From the NCBI RefSeq assembly GCF_006715055.1, contig NZ_VFMN01000001.1, forward strand, positions 3,844,001-3,908,000: a stretch of 64,000 bases of DNA. Reading direction: 5' to 3'. The notes under the pieces were generated by a model that was given only the letters and a program-made list of their open reading frames with translations, was not told the origin of the DNA and made no database searches. Below, one piece after another: positions 18,055 through 26,009 of this stretch (positions within the stretch are counted from its first letter, which is position 1; each line of letters begins with the position of its first letter). This stretch comes from Lapillicoccus jejuensis (GTDB lineage Bacteria > Actinomycetota > Actinomycetes > Actinomycetales > Dermatophilaceae). Position numbers and translations under genes: made by a program.

Positions 18055-18082
18055 CGAGAAGTCGGATGGCGAGAAGTCGGAT
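18055..18082. repeat. Short direct repeat in the fadA-fabG4 spacer
   Basis: CGAGAAGTCGGAT occurs at 18055-18067 and 18070-18082, a 15-base pitch, in the 70-base gap before fabG4. Its role is unknown; it may be a regulator site or slippage product. Confidence 0.5.
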
Positions 18083-18105
18083 ACCGGGAACCGGGCGGCG
18101 CAGGG

Positions 18106-19410
18106 TCAGGCGCCCTCGAGGATCGCGACGACGCCCTGCCCGCCGGCGGCGCAGATGGAGATCAGGCCGCGCGAGCCGGGGCCCTTCTCGTGCAGCAGCT
18201 TCGACAGCGTCGCGACGATGCGGCCACCCGTCGCGGCGAACGGGTGCCCCGCGGCGAGGGACGAGCCGTTGACGTTGAGCCGGCTGCGGTCGATCGACCC
18301 GAGCGGCGCGTCGAGACCGAGGCGGCCCGCGCAGAAGTCCGGGTCCTCCCACGCCGCGAGGGTCGAGAGGACGGTCGCCGCGAAGGCCTCGTGGATCTCG
18401 TAGTAGTCGAAGTCCTGCAGGGTCAGGCCCTGGCGCGCGAGCAGGCGGGGGACGGCGTACGCCGGCGCCATGAGCAGCCCCTCGCCACCGTGCACGTAGT
18501 CGACGGCCGCGGTCTCGGCGTCGACGAGGTGCGCGAGGACGGGCAGCTGGTGCTCGGCGGCCCACTCGTCGCTGCCAAGCAGGACGACCGAGGCGCCGTC
18601 GGTGAGCGGCGTCGAGTTGCCGGCCGTCATCGTCGCGCCCTCACCCTTGCCGAAGACGGGTGACAGCGTGGCCAGCTTCTCCGTGCTGGAGTCGGGGCGC
18701 AGGTTGTCGTCGCGGGTCAGGCCGAGGTAGGGCGTGACGAGGTCGTCGAAGAACCCGCGGTCATAGGCGGCCGAGAGGTGACGGTGGCTGGCGGCCGCGA
18801 GCTCGTCCTGGTCCTCGCGGGTGATCCCCCACTCGCGCGCGGTGAGCGCCATGTGCTCGCCCATCGACAGCCCCGTGCGCGGCTCGACGTTGCGCGGGAC
18901 CTCGGGCACGACCTGGCCCGGGCGCAGGGCCGCGAGGGCGCGCACCTTGCCCGACGTCGTACGGGCGCTGTTGACGGCGAGCAGCGCCCGACGCAGGTCC
19001 TCGTTGACGGCGATCGGCGCGTCGCTGGCGGTGTCGACGCCACCCGCCGCGGCCGACTCGATCTGGCCGAGGGCGATCTTGTTCGCGGTGAGGACGACCG
19101 TCTCGAGGCCCGTGCCGCAGGCCTGCTGGACGTCGTACGCCGGGGTGGCCGGGTCGAGGGCGGAGCCGAGGACGCTCTCGCGGGTGAGGTTGAAGTCGCG
19201 CGAGTGCTTGAGGACCGCGCCGGCGGCGACCTCCCCCAGTCGCTCCCCGGCGATACCGAACCGGGCCACGAGCCCGTCGAGCGCGGCGGTGAGCATGTCC
19301 TGGTTGGAGGCCCTGGCGTAGCGGCCGTTGGCCCGGGCGAAGGGGATCCGGTTGCCGCCGAGGACCGCGGCGCGGCGGGGGGCGGGACGACGGGGGCGGG
19401 AGGCGGCCAC
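18106..19410 (-). CDS. fadA: Acetyl-CoA acyltransferase (thiolase, FadA2/FadI type)
   Basis: 434 residues. The thiolase triad is visible: nucleophile in VQQACGTGLE (Cys98), His in YYEIHEAFAATV (near 341) and the second Cys in SICAAGGQG (near 420). It catalyses thiolysis of 3-oxoacyl-CoA or the reverse condensation. The GTG at 19410 is chosen because an AGGAG site lies seven bases before it and the protein then starts close to family consensus (VLGGNRIPFARANG). It is divergent from a TetR gene across a perfect palindrome that covers its -10 box. Confidence 0.93.
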   Translation of the reverse strand: MAASRPRRPAPRRAAVLGGNRIPFARANGRYARASNQDMLTAALDGLVARFGIAGERLGEVAAGAVLKHSRDFNLTRESVLGSALDPATPAYDVQQACGTGLETVVLTANKIALGQIESAAAGGVDTASDAPIAVNEDLRRALLAVNSARTTSGKVRALAALRPGQVVPEVPRNVEPRTGLSMGEHMALTAREWGITREDQDELAAASHRHLSAAYDRGFFDDLVTPYLGLTRDDNLRPDSSTEKLATLSPVFGKGEGATMTAGNSTPLTDGASVVLLGSDEWAAEHQLPVLAHLVDAETAAVDYVHGGEGLLMAPAYAVPRLLARQGLTLQDFDYYEIHEAFAATVLSTLAAWEDPDFCAGRLGLDAPLGSIDRSRLNVNGSSLAAGHPFAATGGRIVATLSKLLHEKGPGSRGLISICAAGGQGVVAILEGA

Positions 19411-19455
19411 GGGGGTCTCCTGGGGGTCGGGACGGGCTGGACGAGTGCCTGGTAC

Positions 19456-19492
19456 GGACAGTAGCAGGTACGGCGAGTACCTGCTACTGTCC
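19456..19492. promoter_or_regulatory. Perfect 16-bp inverted repeat, TetR operator, with divergent -10 boxes
   Basis: GGACAGTAGCAGGTAC (19456-19471) is an exact reverse complement of 19477-19492, with five bases between. Each arm contains a TACTGT -10 box facing outward: the right one ends seven bases before the tetR ATG (leaderless), the left one serves fadA with a leader of about 40 bases. A dimeric TetR protein bound here would block both promoters at once. Confidence 0.85.
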
Positions 19493-19497
19493 AAAGC

Positions 19498-20181
19498 ATG
19501 TCCTCCGCCCCGGCTCCCGACGGCCGCAGCACCCGGTGGGCGCAGCACCGTCTCGAGCGGCGCCGCGAGCTCGTCGAGGCCACGCTGCGGGCCATCCGCC
19601 GGCACGGCGCCGGCGTGGGGATGGACGAGGTCGCCCTCGCCGCCGGGACGAGCAAGACCGTCGTCTACCGGCACTTCACCGACAAGGCCGGGCTCTACCA
19701 CGCGGTCGCCGAGCGGGTGGACGAGATCATCCTGCGCGACCTCGGCCGTGCGCTCGGGGAGGCCGGGGTGCCGCTCACCGACCTCGCCGCCGACCCGCGC
19801 CACCTCGTCGCCACCGCCGTCGACGCCTACCTCTCGCTCGTCGAGAAGGACCCCGAGGTCTACCGGTTCATCGTCGCCGCACCGCTGCTCGAGCGCGGCA
19901 CCGGGAGCGGCGCCGGCGCCGACCCCGCCGCGTCGGTGAGCGACCACGTCGCCGAGCAGCTGGCCGCCCTCTTCGCCGAGGCCCTCGCCGCGACCGGGTC
20001 GGACACCGCCGCCGCGCCCGTCTGGGCCCGCGGCGTCGTCGGCATGGTCCGCGCCGCCGCCGACGCCTGGCTCGCCGGGCAGCCCGGCTTCGCCGGGCTG
20101 CCCCGCCGGGCGCTGACCGAGCACCTCGCCACCCTCGCGTGGACCGGCCTCGCCACGACGTGGCCGGCCGACGCCCGCTGA
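19498..20181 (+). CDS. TetR-family regulator of the fatty-acid genes
   Basis: 227 residues. The N-terminal helix-turn-helix is typical of TetR: MDEVALAAGTSKTVVYRHFTDK (about 42-63). The ligand domain is Ala-rich and not informative. The ATG follows directly after the 37-base palindrome that also covers the fadA promoter, so autoregulation and control of fadA are very likely. The acyl-CoA dehydrogenase gene follows 41 bases later on the same strand. Acyl-CoA as effector is an inference from neighbours, by analogy with other TetR regulators of fatty-acid genes. Confidence 0.9.
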   Translation: MSSAPAPDGRSTRWAQHRLERRRELVEATLRAIRRHGAGVGMDEVALAAGTSKTVVYRHFTDKAGLYHAVAERVDEIILRDLGRALGEAGVPLTDLAADPRHLVATAVDAYLSLVEKDPEVYRFIVAAPLLERGTGSGAGADPAASVSDHVAEQLAALFAEALAATGSDTAAAPVWARGVVGMVRAAADAWLAGQPGFAGLPRRALTEHLATLAWTGLATTWPADAR

Positions 20182-20222
20182 CCGCACCGCCGCCCGACCG
20201 ACCACCTGCAGGAGGAGCCGAG

Positions 20223-22184
20223 ATGTCCGAGCTCGCCACCGCCCTCACCGCCGCCCTCGGCGGTCGCTGGAGCCACGTCCGCGACTCGCTGCGCGCCCAG
20301 GACCCCGCGCTGTTCGCGCCGCCGGCGGGCGAGCCGACGACCGAGGAGTACCGCGCCCACACCACGGCGCAGCTCGCCCTGCTCGCCGAGCAGCCCTACG
20401 CCCGCGACGGCGTCCTGCCCTCGCAGGGCGGCACCGGCGACCTCGGCGCCAACGTCACCGCGTTCGAGATGCTCGGCCACGGCGACCTGTCGCTGTGGGT
20501 CAAGGCCGGCGTCCACTTCGGCCTGTACGGCGGCGCCGTGACCAACCTCGGCCTACCCCGTCACCAGCGGTGGGTCGACGCGATGCTCGACCTCAGCGTC
20601 CCGGGCTGCTTCGCCATGACCGAGACCGGTCACGGCTCCAACGTCCAGCAGCTGGGGACGACGGCGACGTACGACGCGGCGACCGACGAGCTCGTCGTGC
20701 ACACCCCGTCGGTGACGGCGCGCAAGGACTACATCGGCAACGCCGCCCGCGACGCCCGGATGGCGGCCGTCTTCGCCCAGCTCGTCACCGACGAGGGCGA
20801 GCACGGCGTGCACTGCGTGCTCGTCCCGATCCGCGACGCCCGTGGTCGGGTCCGCCGGGGCGTGACGATCGGCGACGACGGGCCCAAGGCGGGGCTGCGG
20901 GGCGTCGACAACGGACGGCTCACCTTCGACCACGTCCGCGTCCCGCGGGAGAACCTCCTCGGCCGGTACGGCGACCTCGACGACCGGGGCCGCTACACCT
21001 CCCCCATCGACAACCCGAACCGGCGCTTCTTCACCATGCTCGGCACGCTGGTGCGCGGCCGGATCAGCGTCGCCGCGGGGGCCGGGGCGGCGACCCGCAG
21101 CGCGCTGGCGATCGCGACCCGGTACGCCGAGCACCGGCGCCAGTTCGGCGCCCCCGGCTCGGAGCGGGAGGTCGCGGTGCTCGACTACCGCGTGCACCAG
21201 CGCAAGCTGCTGCCGGCCGTCGCGACGTCGTACGCCCTCGCCTTCGCGCAGAACGAGCTCGTCGAGCTCATGCACGAGGTGCAGACGTCGACGACGCCCG
21301 TCCCCGAGCAACAGCAGCGCGAGCTCGAGGCCCGGGCCGCGGCCATCAAGGTCGCGTCGACGAGCCACGCCACCGCGGCCATCCAGACGGCCCGCGAGGC
21401 GTGCGGCGGCGCCGGGTACCTGTCGGTCAACCGGCTCGTCGACCTCAAGGCCGACACCGACGTCTTCACGACCTTCGAGGGCGACAACACCGTCCTGCTC
21501 CAGCTGGTCGGCAAGGGCCTGCTCACCGAGTTCGGTGAGGGCTTCCAGGAGCTCGGCACCCTCGGCAGACTGCGCTTCGGCGCCGGCGTCGTCACCGAGG
21601 CGCTGCTCGAGCGGACCTCGACGAAGTCGTTGGTACGACGCCTGATCGCGGCCGCACCGTCGCGCGACACCGACGCCGCCGGCGGCTCCGGGCTCGGTCG
21701 CGGACGCCAGCTCGAGCTGTTCGCGGACCGCGAGAGGCACCTGCTCGAGGGGGTCGCGCGGCGGCTGCAGCGCGCGCTCAGGGCCGACGACCAGTTCGCC
21801 GTGTTCAACGACGCCCAGGACCACCTCGTCGCCGCCGCGCGCGCCCACGTCGACCGGGTCGTCCTCGAGGCCTTCGCCGCCGGCGTCGAGGCCTGCACCG
21901 ACCCGGCGGCTCGGGCCCTGCTCGGGACGGTCTGCGACCTCTACGCGCTCTCGACGATCGAGGCGAACCGCGGCTGGTACCTCGAGCACGAGCGCCTCAC
22001 GCCCGTGCACTCCAAGCAGGTCGTCGCCGCGGTCAACGTGCTGTGCGGGCAGCTGCGCCCGCACGCCCGCGACCTCGTCGACGGGTTCGGCATCCCCGAC
22101 GCGTGGCTCGGCACCGAGCTGCTCGAGCCGCTGGAGGAGACCGTGGACCGGGAGCCGACGGCCGACCCCGCCGCGGTCGCCTGA
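20223..22184 (+). CDS. Acyl-CoA oxidase/dehydrogenase family protein, 653 aa
   Basis: Much longer than ordinary acyl-CoA dehydrogenases (about 380-400). The first ~440 residues form the flavin domain with FAMTETGHGSNVQQL (near 125-140) and the C-terminal region is acyl-CoA oxidase-like, with the strongly conserved FTTFEGDNTVLLQL near 420. Such proteins oxidise acyl-CoA to trans-2-enoyl-CoA; whether the electron acceptor is oxygen or ETF cannot be told. The ATG follows a good AGGAGGAG site. It probably shares the TetR transcript, giving a beta-oxidation set with the fadA, fabG4 and maoC genes on the other strand. Confidence 0.88.
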   Translation: MSELATALTAALGGRWSHVRDSLRAQDPALFAPPAGEPTTEEYRAHTTAQLALLAEQPYARDGVLPSQGGTGDLGANVTAFEMLGHGDLSLWVKAGVHFGLYGGAVTNLGLPRHQRWVDAMLDLSVPGCFAMTETGHGSNVQQLGTTATYDAATDELVVHTPSVTARKDYIGNAARDARMAAVFAQLVTDEGEHGVHCVLVPIRDARGRVRRGVTIGDDGPKAGLRGVDNGRLTFDHVRVPRENLLGRYGDLDDRGRYTSPIDNPNRRFFTMLGTLVRGRISVAAGAGAATRSALAIATRYAEHRRQFGAPGSEREVAVLDYRVHQRKLLPAVATSYALAFAQNELVELMHEVQTSTTPVPEQQQRELEARAAAIKVASTSHATAAIQTAREACGGAGYLSVNRLVDLKADTDVFTTFEGDNTVLLQLVGKGLLTEFGEGFQELGTLGRLRFGAGVVTEALLERTSTKSLVRRLIAAAPSRDTDAAGGSGLGRGRQLELFADRERHLLEGVARRLQRALRADDQFAVFNDAQDHLVAAARAHVDRVVLEAFAAGVEACTDPAARALLGTVCDLYALSTIEANRGWYLEHERLTPVHSKQVVAAVNVLCGQLRPHARDLVDGFGIPDAWLGTELLEPLEETVDREPTADPAAVA

Positions 22185-22197
22185 GCGGCGCTCAGGC
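22179..22197. terminator. Bidirectional hairpin holding both stop codons
   Basis: GCCTGAGC (22179-22186) and GCTCAGGC (22190-22197) pair perfectly around a three-base loop. The left arm contains the TGA of the acyl-CoA oxidase gene, the right arm the TGA of the converging MOSC gene. Confidence 0.6.
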
Positions 22198-22548
22198 CCG
22201 GGGGTCCGGGACGCCGACCTCGACCTCGTCACCCACGCCCAGGGTGCCCGGCACGGGCACGTCGGCGTAGACACCGGGACAGCTCTTGGCCGGCCCGGTC
22301 ACCTGCAGCTCGACGTCCCCGATCCGCAGCCGGCGGCCGATCAGCGCCGACAGCGCCTCCGGCTCGAGGTCGAGCACGACGTTGGCCCGGGGCCACGCCT
22401 CGACGTAGTCGGCGACGGCGACGAGGTGGACCGGGGCGCCCTTGCGGCGGTCGCCGTCCAGACCCTCCTCGCCCACCCCCGCCGACTCGAGGGCCTGGCC
22501 CGGCTCGCCCTGGTCCGGGTAGATGAGGATGCTCGTCACGCTCGCCAC
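22192..22548 (-). CDS. Small MOSC-domain protein
   Basis: 118 residues. The region EEGLDGDRRKGAPVHLVAVADYV and the closing TGPAKSCPGVYADVPVPGTL fit the MOSC beta-barrel, including the conserved cysteine (KSCPG) thought to carry sulfur in MOSC proteins. It is shorter than MOSC proteins such as YiiM. A role in sulfur or molybdenum-cofactor chemistry is plausible; the window also encodes a molybdenum hydroxylase operon. The GTG at 22548 (VASVTSILIY) is chosen because a TACGCT -10 box ends six bases before it. Confidence 0.72.
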   Translation of the reverse strand: MASVTSILIYPDQGEPGQALESAGVGEEGLDGDRRKGAPVHLVAVADYVEAWPRANVVLDLEPEALSALIGRRLRIGDVELQVTGPAKSCPGVYADVPVPGTLGVGDEVEVGVPDPRA

Positions 22549-22554
22549 GTCGGC

Positions 22555-22560
22555 AGCGTA
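22555..22560 (-). promoter_or_regulatory. Probable -10 box of the MOSC gene (leaderless)
   Basis: TACGCT on the minus strand, six bases before the GTG at 22548. Confidence 0.5.
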
Positions 22561-22638
22561 GTGGCCGCGCGCCCGCCCCGCGGTGCGTCCGCACCGCGGG
22601 GGCACAGGTGCCGCACGGATGCGGACGCGACGCCGTAC

Positions 22639-22687
22639 GGCAACAACTGGCAACCGTTTCCGGAGTCGGACGACGCGTCACTAGCGT
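22639..22687 (+). promoter_or_regulatory. Promoter and LacI-type operator of the sugar operon
   Basis: GGCAAC at 22639 and again at 22649 (10-base pitch) runs into GCAACCGTTTCC (22650-22661), which fits the LacI-family consensus GNAANCGNTTNC exactly. A TAGCGT -10 box follows at 22682-22687, 55 bases before the start of the binding-protein gene. The same 18-base layout recurs in front of larE (33879-33896). Confidence 0.65.
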
Positions 22688-22741
22688 CACGCCGCATCGA
22701 GGGCCCGCCGGTGTGGTCGGGCCCCCCGGAAGGAGCAGACG

Positions 22742-24088
22742 ATGAGGTTCTCCCGCCCCCTGGTGCCGGTGGTCGCCGCCGCCGCACTGGCCATGGTGTC
22801 CCTGACCGCGTGCGGCGGAGGGTCCTCCTCCGGCTCGGGAGGAGGCGGCGGCAAGCTCGACGTCTTCCTCGCCTCGCAGCCGAACTACCCGACCCAGTTC
22901 CAGCAGTGGTCCTCCGACGTCAAGGCGAAGTTCAAGGCCGCGACCGGCGCCGACCTCACCATCGAGACGTTCTCCAGCGCCGCCGACGAGACGACGAAGA
23001 TCCAGGCCTCGGTCGTGTCCGGCAACGGGCCGGACGTCTACCAGCTCGGTACGACGTTCACGCCGGTCGCATACGGCACCAAGGCGTTCCACACCCTGAC
23101 CGACGCCGACTGGCAGAAGGTGGGTGGCAAGGACCAGTACATGCCCGAGTCCCTGGGCATGTCCGGTCCCGACAGCAGCACCCAGATCGGCATCCCCGTC
23201 GCCATCCGCCCCTTCGGCATGGTCTACAACACCGAGATGTTCAAGGCCGCCGGCATCACCTCGCCGCCGACCACCTGGGACGACCTCGTCGCCGCCGGCA
23301 AGAAGCTGACGACCGGCGACCAGTACGGCCTGGCCATCGGGTACGCCGACAGCTACGACCCGTGGAAGTTCATCTGGTCGCTCACCGAGCAGCAGGGCGG
23401 CTCGTTCGTCAGCAAGGACCTCAAGACGGCCCAGCTGAACAGCCCCCAGGTCAAGACGGCCGTCGCCGACTACTTCGGGATGCTCACGAAGGACAAGGTC
23501 GTCGACCCCAAGTCCGTCGGGTGGAAGGACGCCGACGCGCTGACCGCCTTCGCCACCGGCAAGGCCGCCGTCTTCCCGATGGCCACGGCGACCTCCATCC
23601 CGACCCTCGAGAAGTCGAGCGTCAAGGGCAAGTACGCCTTCGCCCCGCTGCCCGACGTCCCGTTCGGCGCGACCAGCCGGCCGTCCGGCGCCCCGGCCGC
23701 CCAGACCATCGTCTCCGGTGACAACATCGCCATCGCGTCGTACACCAAGAACCTCGACCTGGCCCTGGCCTACGTCAAGATCGTCTCCAGCCCGGAGATG
23801 CAGCAGAAGCAGTACGAGTACTTCGGCAACCTGCCGAGCAACCAGTCCGCGTTCCAGAAGGTCGCCGACTCGAACCCGCTGCTCGCGCCGTTCATCGACG
23901 CCGAGAAGGGCGCGACGCCCACCGCCTTCACCGGTGGCTGGGCGGACATCCAGAACGGCCTGACCAACGTCGTCGTCCAGTCGCTGCCCTCGCTGCAGTC
24001 CGGGGCCGTCGACGGGTCAGCGACCGCCTCGCTCCTCGAGGCCGCCAACACCAAGGCCCAGTCGAGCCTGACCCGGGCCGCGCGGTGA
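22742..24088 (+). CDS. ABC sugar transporter, substrate-binding lipoprotein
   Basis: 448 residues, family 1 solute-binding protein. A lipoprotein signal peptide ends in the lipobox LTAC with Cys24, followed by a Gly/Ser linker. The mature part has the typical NGPDVYQLG segment and a long C-terminal helical part. It would present a sugar or oligosaccharide to the two permeases that follow; its stop overlaps the GTG of the next gene by four bases. A GGAAGGAG ribosome site precedes the ATG. The substrate is not readable; neighbouring genes suggest a uronic acid or glycoside. Confidence 0.92.
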   Translation: MRFSRPLVPVVAAAALAMVSLTACGGGSSSGSGGGGGKLDVFLASQPNYPTQFQQWSSDVKAKFKAATGADLTIETFSSAADETTKIQASVVSGNGPDVYQLGTTFTPVAYGTKAFHTLTDADWQKVGGKDQYMPESLGMSGPDSSTQIGIPVAIRPFGMVYNTEMFKAAGITSPPTTWDDLVAAGKKLTTGDQYGLAIGYADSYDPWKFIWSLTEQQGGSFVSKDLKTAQLNSPQVKTAVADYFGMLTKDKVVDPKSVGWKDADALTAFATGKAAVFPMATATSIPTLEKSSVKGKYAFAPLPDVPFGATSRPSGAPAAQTIVSGDNIAIASYTKNLDLALAYVKIVSSPEMQQKQYEYFGNLPSNQSAFQKVADSNPLLAPFIDAEKGATPTAFTGGWADIQNGLTNVVVQSLPSLQSGAVDGSATASLLEAANTKAQSSLTRAAR

Positions 24089-25065
24089 CGACCGACGTGG
24101 CCAGCGCCGACCTCCCCGCCGCGACGGGGCCCGCCGGTCCCGTCGCGGCGGGGGGCGGTCCGTCCCCCGCCCGCCCGCGCCCGTCGCGGGTGGCCGCCCT
24201 CGGGCACCGACCGCTCTGGCTCATGGGGCCGACGGTGGTGCTGCTGGTCCTCGTCATCGTCGTGCCCTTCCTGCTCGGGATCTGGATCAGCGCGACCGAC
24301 CTCGACCAGTACTCGCTGCGCACGTTCCTCCAGGCCCCCGTCGTCGGGCTGGCCAACTACGTCGAGGCGCTGCAGACCTCGGGCCTGCTGCACTCGATCT
24401 GGGTGAGCTTCGCCTTCGCGATGCTGACGACGATCGTCTGCGCCCCCGTCGGCGTGCTGGCCGCCCTCGCGCTCAACACCGCCTTCCGCGGCCGCGGCCT
24501 GGTGCGCTCGGCCTTCCTCATCCCCTACGTCCTGCCGTCCTTCGTCACCGCGACGGTCTGGCGGTTCATCCTGCGACCCGACGGCGCCTTCAACGAGGTG
24601 CTCGCCTGGTTCGGCGTCGACGGAGGCCAGTGGCTCATCGGCGACAAGGCCTTCTGGGCCCTGGTCCTCGTCGACATCTGGGCGGCCTGGCCGTTCGTCT
24701 ACATGATGGCCATGGCCGGCCTGCAGGCCATCCCCGACGAGCTCTACGAGTCCGCCGACATGGACGGCGCGTCCTGGTGGCAGAAGGTGCGGTACGTCGC
24801 CCTGCCGCAGATCCGCGGGCAGCTCCTCCTCGGGCTGCTGCTGTCGACGCTCGCGCACTTCAACAACTTCACGCTGCCGTTCGTGCTCTTCGGGACCCCC
24901 GCGCCGGACTCGGTCCTCACCCTGCCGGTGAACATCTACCAGACCTCGTTCCAGACCTTCCGCTTCGGCCTGGGCAGCGCGATGTCGGTGCTCTCGCTCC
25001 TGCTCATGCTCATCCCCGCCGTCATCTACCTGCGCGCGTCGCGGCTCACCACCGCCGCCGACTGA
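24085..25065 (+). CDS. ABC sugar transporter permease (MalF/UgpA type)
   Basis: 326 residues with six predicted membrane helices after a cytoplasmic Pro/Ala-rich start. The EAA loop that contacts the ATPase is visible as ELYESADMDGASWWQKVRYVALP (split here: ELYESADMDGAS, then WWQKVRYVALP) near residue 220. The GTG overlaps the binding-protein stop (GTGA). It pairs with the next gene to form the membrane channel. No ATP-binding subunit is encoded in the operon, so a shared MsmX/MsiK-type ATPase elsewhere is expected. Confidence 0.92.
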   Translation: MTTDVASADLPAATGPAGPVAAGGGPSPARPRPSRVAALGHRPLWLMGPTVVLLVLVIVVPFLLGIWISATDLDQYSLRTFLQAPVVGLANYVEALQTSGLLHSIWVSFAFAMLTTIVCAPVGVLAALALNTAFRGRGLVRSAFLIPYVLPSFVTATVWRFILRPDGAFNEVLAWFGVDGGQWLIGDKAFWALVLVDIWAAWPFVYMMAMAGLQAIPDELYESADMDGASWWQKVRYVALPQIRGQLLLGLLLSTLAHFNNFTLPFVLFGTPAPDSVLTLPVNIYQTSFQTFRFGLGSAMSVLSLLLMLIPAVIYLRASRLTTAAD

Positions 25066-25108
25066 CGCCCGACCCCACCGACCCGCCCACCTCCCGGTCA
25101 GGAGACCC

Positions 25109-26008
25109 ATGTCCTCCGTCACCGCCACCGCGGCCCGAGCGCCCCGCCGGCGCCGCCGCGACCCGCAGCGGCTGCTGCCCCGCTGGTTGCAGGTCCTCGT
25201 CGTGGTCCTGCTGCTGCTCTCGCTGGCCCCCGTCGCCTACATGCTGGTCATCTCGGTCAGCCCCGACATCGACGCGTCGGCCGGCAGGCTGTGGCCCTCG
25301 CACGTCGTACCGTCGAACTACGTCGACGTCTTCACGACGGTGCCCCTGGCCCAGGGCCTGGTCAACAGCCTCGTGTCGTCCCTCGGCGCGGCCGCCATCG
25401 CCGTGGTCTTCGGCCTCGGGGCGGCGTACTGCCTCACCCGCTTCGAGTTCCGCGGCCGCGACACCCTGCTGTCGGCGTTCGTCGGGCTGCAGTCGATCCC
25501 CGGCGTGATGATCATCCTGCCGCTCTTCGTCGTGTTCTCCTCGGTGGGCTCGGCGCTCGGGGTCCAGGTCATCGGCTCGCGCACCGCGCTCATCCTCACC
25601 TACCTCACCTTCGCCATCCCGTTCGCGACCTGGCTGCTCGTGACGAACATGCGCCAGATCCCCATCTCGTTCGAGGAGGCCGCCATGATCGACGGCCTGT
25701 CGCGGGTGGGCGCGCTGTTCCGCATCGTGTTCCCGCTCATGGTCCCCGGCATGGTCGTCACCCTCGTCTTCGCGCTCCTCGTGGGCTGGAACGACGTCCT
25801 CTTCGCCAGCCTGCTGACCAACCCCGAGACCCAGACGGCGGCCATCCAGCTGCAGACGTTCGCCCTGTCGACCGAGGGCGGTGCGCTGCCCCTCTACGGT
25901 CAGCTCATGGCGGCGTCGCTCATCTCGGCGGCCCCCGTCGTCATCCTCTACATGCTGTTCCAGCGCCAGCTCGTCGGCGGCCTCACCGCCGGTGGGGAGA
26001 AGGGCTGA
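25109..26008 (+). CDS. ABC sugar transporter permease (MalG/UgpE type)
   Basis: 299 residues with a basic N-terminus (RAPRRRRRDPQR) and six predicted helices. The EAA loop appears as SFEEAAMIDGLSRVGALFRI near residue 190. A GGTCAGGAG site precedes the ATG. It follows the first permease after 43 bases and is one base from uxaC, so import and catabolism are on one transcript. Confidence 0.92.
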   Translation: MSSVTATAARAPRRRRRDPQRLLPRWLQVLVVVLLLLSLAPVAYMLVISVSPDIDASAGRLWPSHVVPSNYVDVFTTVPLAQGLVNSLVSSLGAAAIAVVFGLGAAYCLTRFEFRGRDTLLSAFVGLQSIPGVMIILPLFVVFSSVGSALGVQVIGSRTALILTYLTFAIPFATWLLVTNMRQIPISFEEAAMIDGLSRVGALFRIVFPLMVPGMVVTLVFALLVGWNDVLFASLLTNPETQTAAIQLQTFALSTEGGALPLYGQLMAASLISAAPVVILYMLFQRQLVGGLTAGGEKG

Positions 26009-26009
26009 G

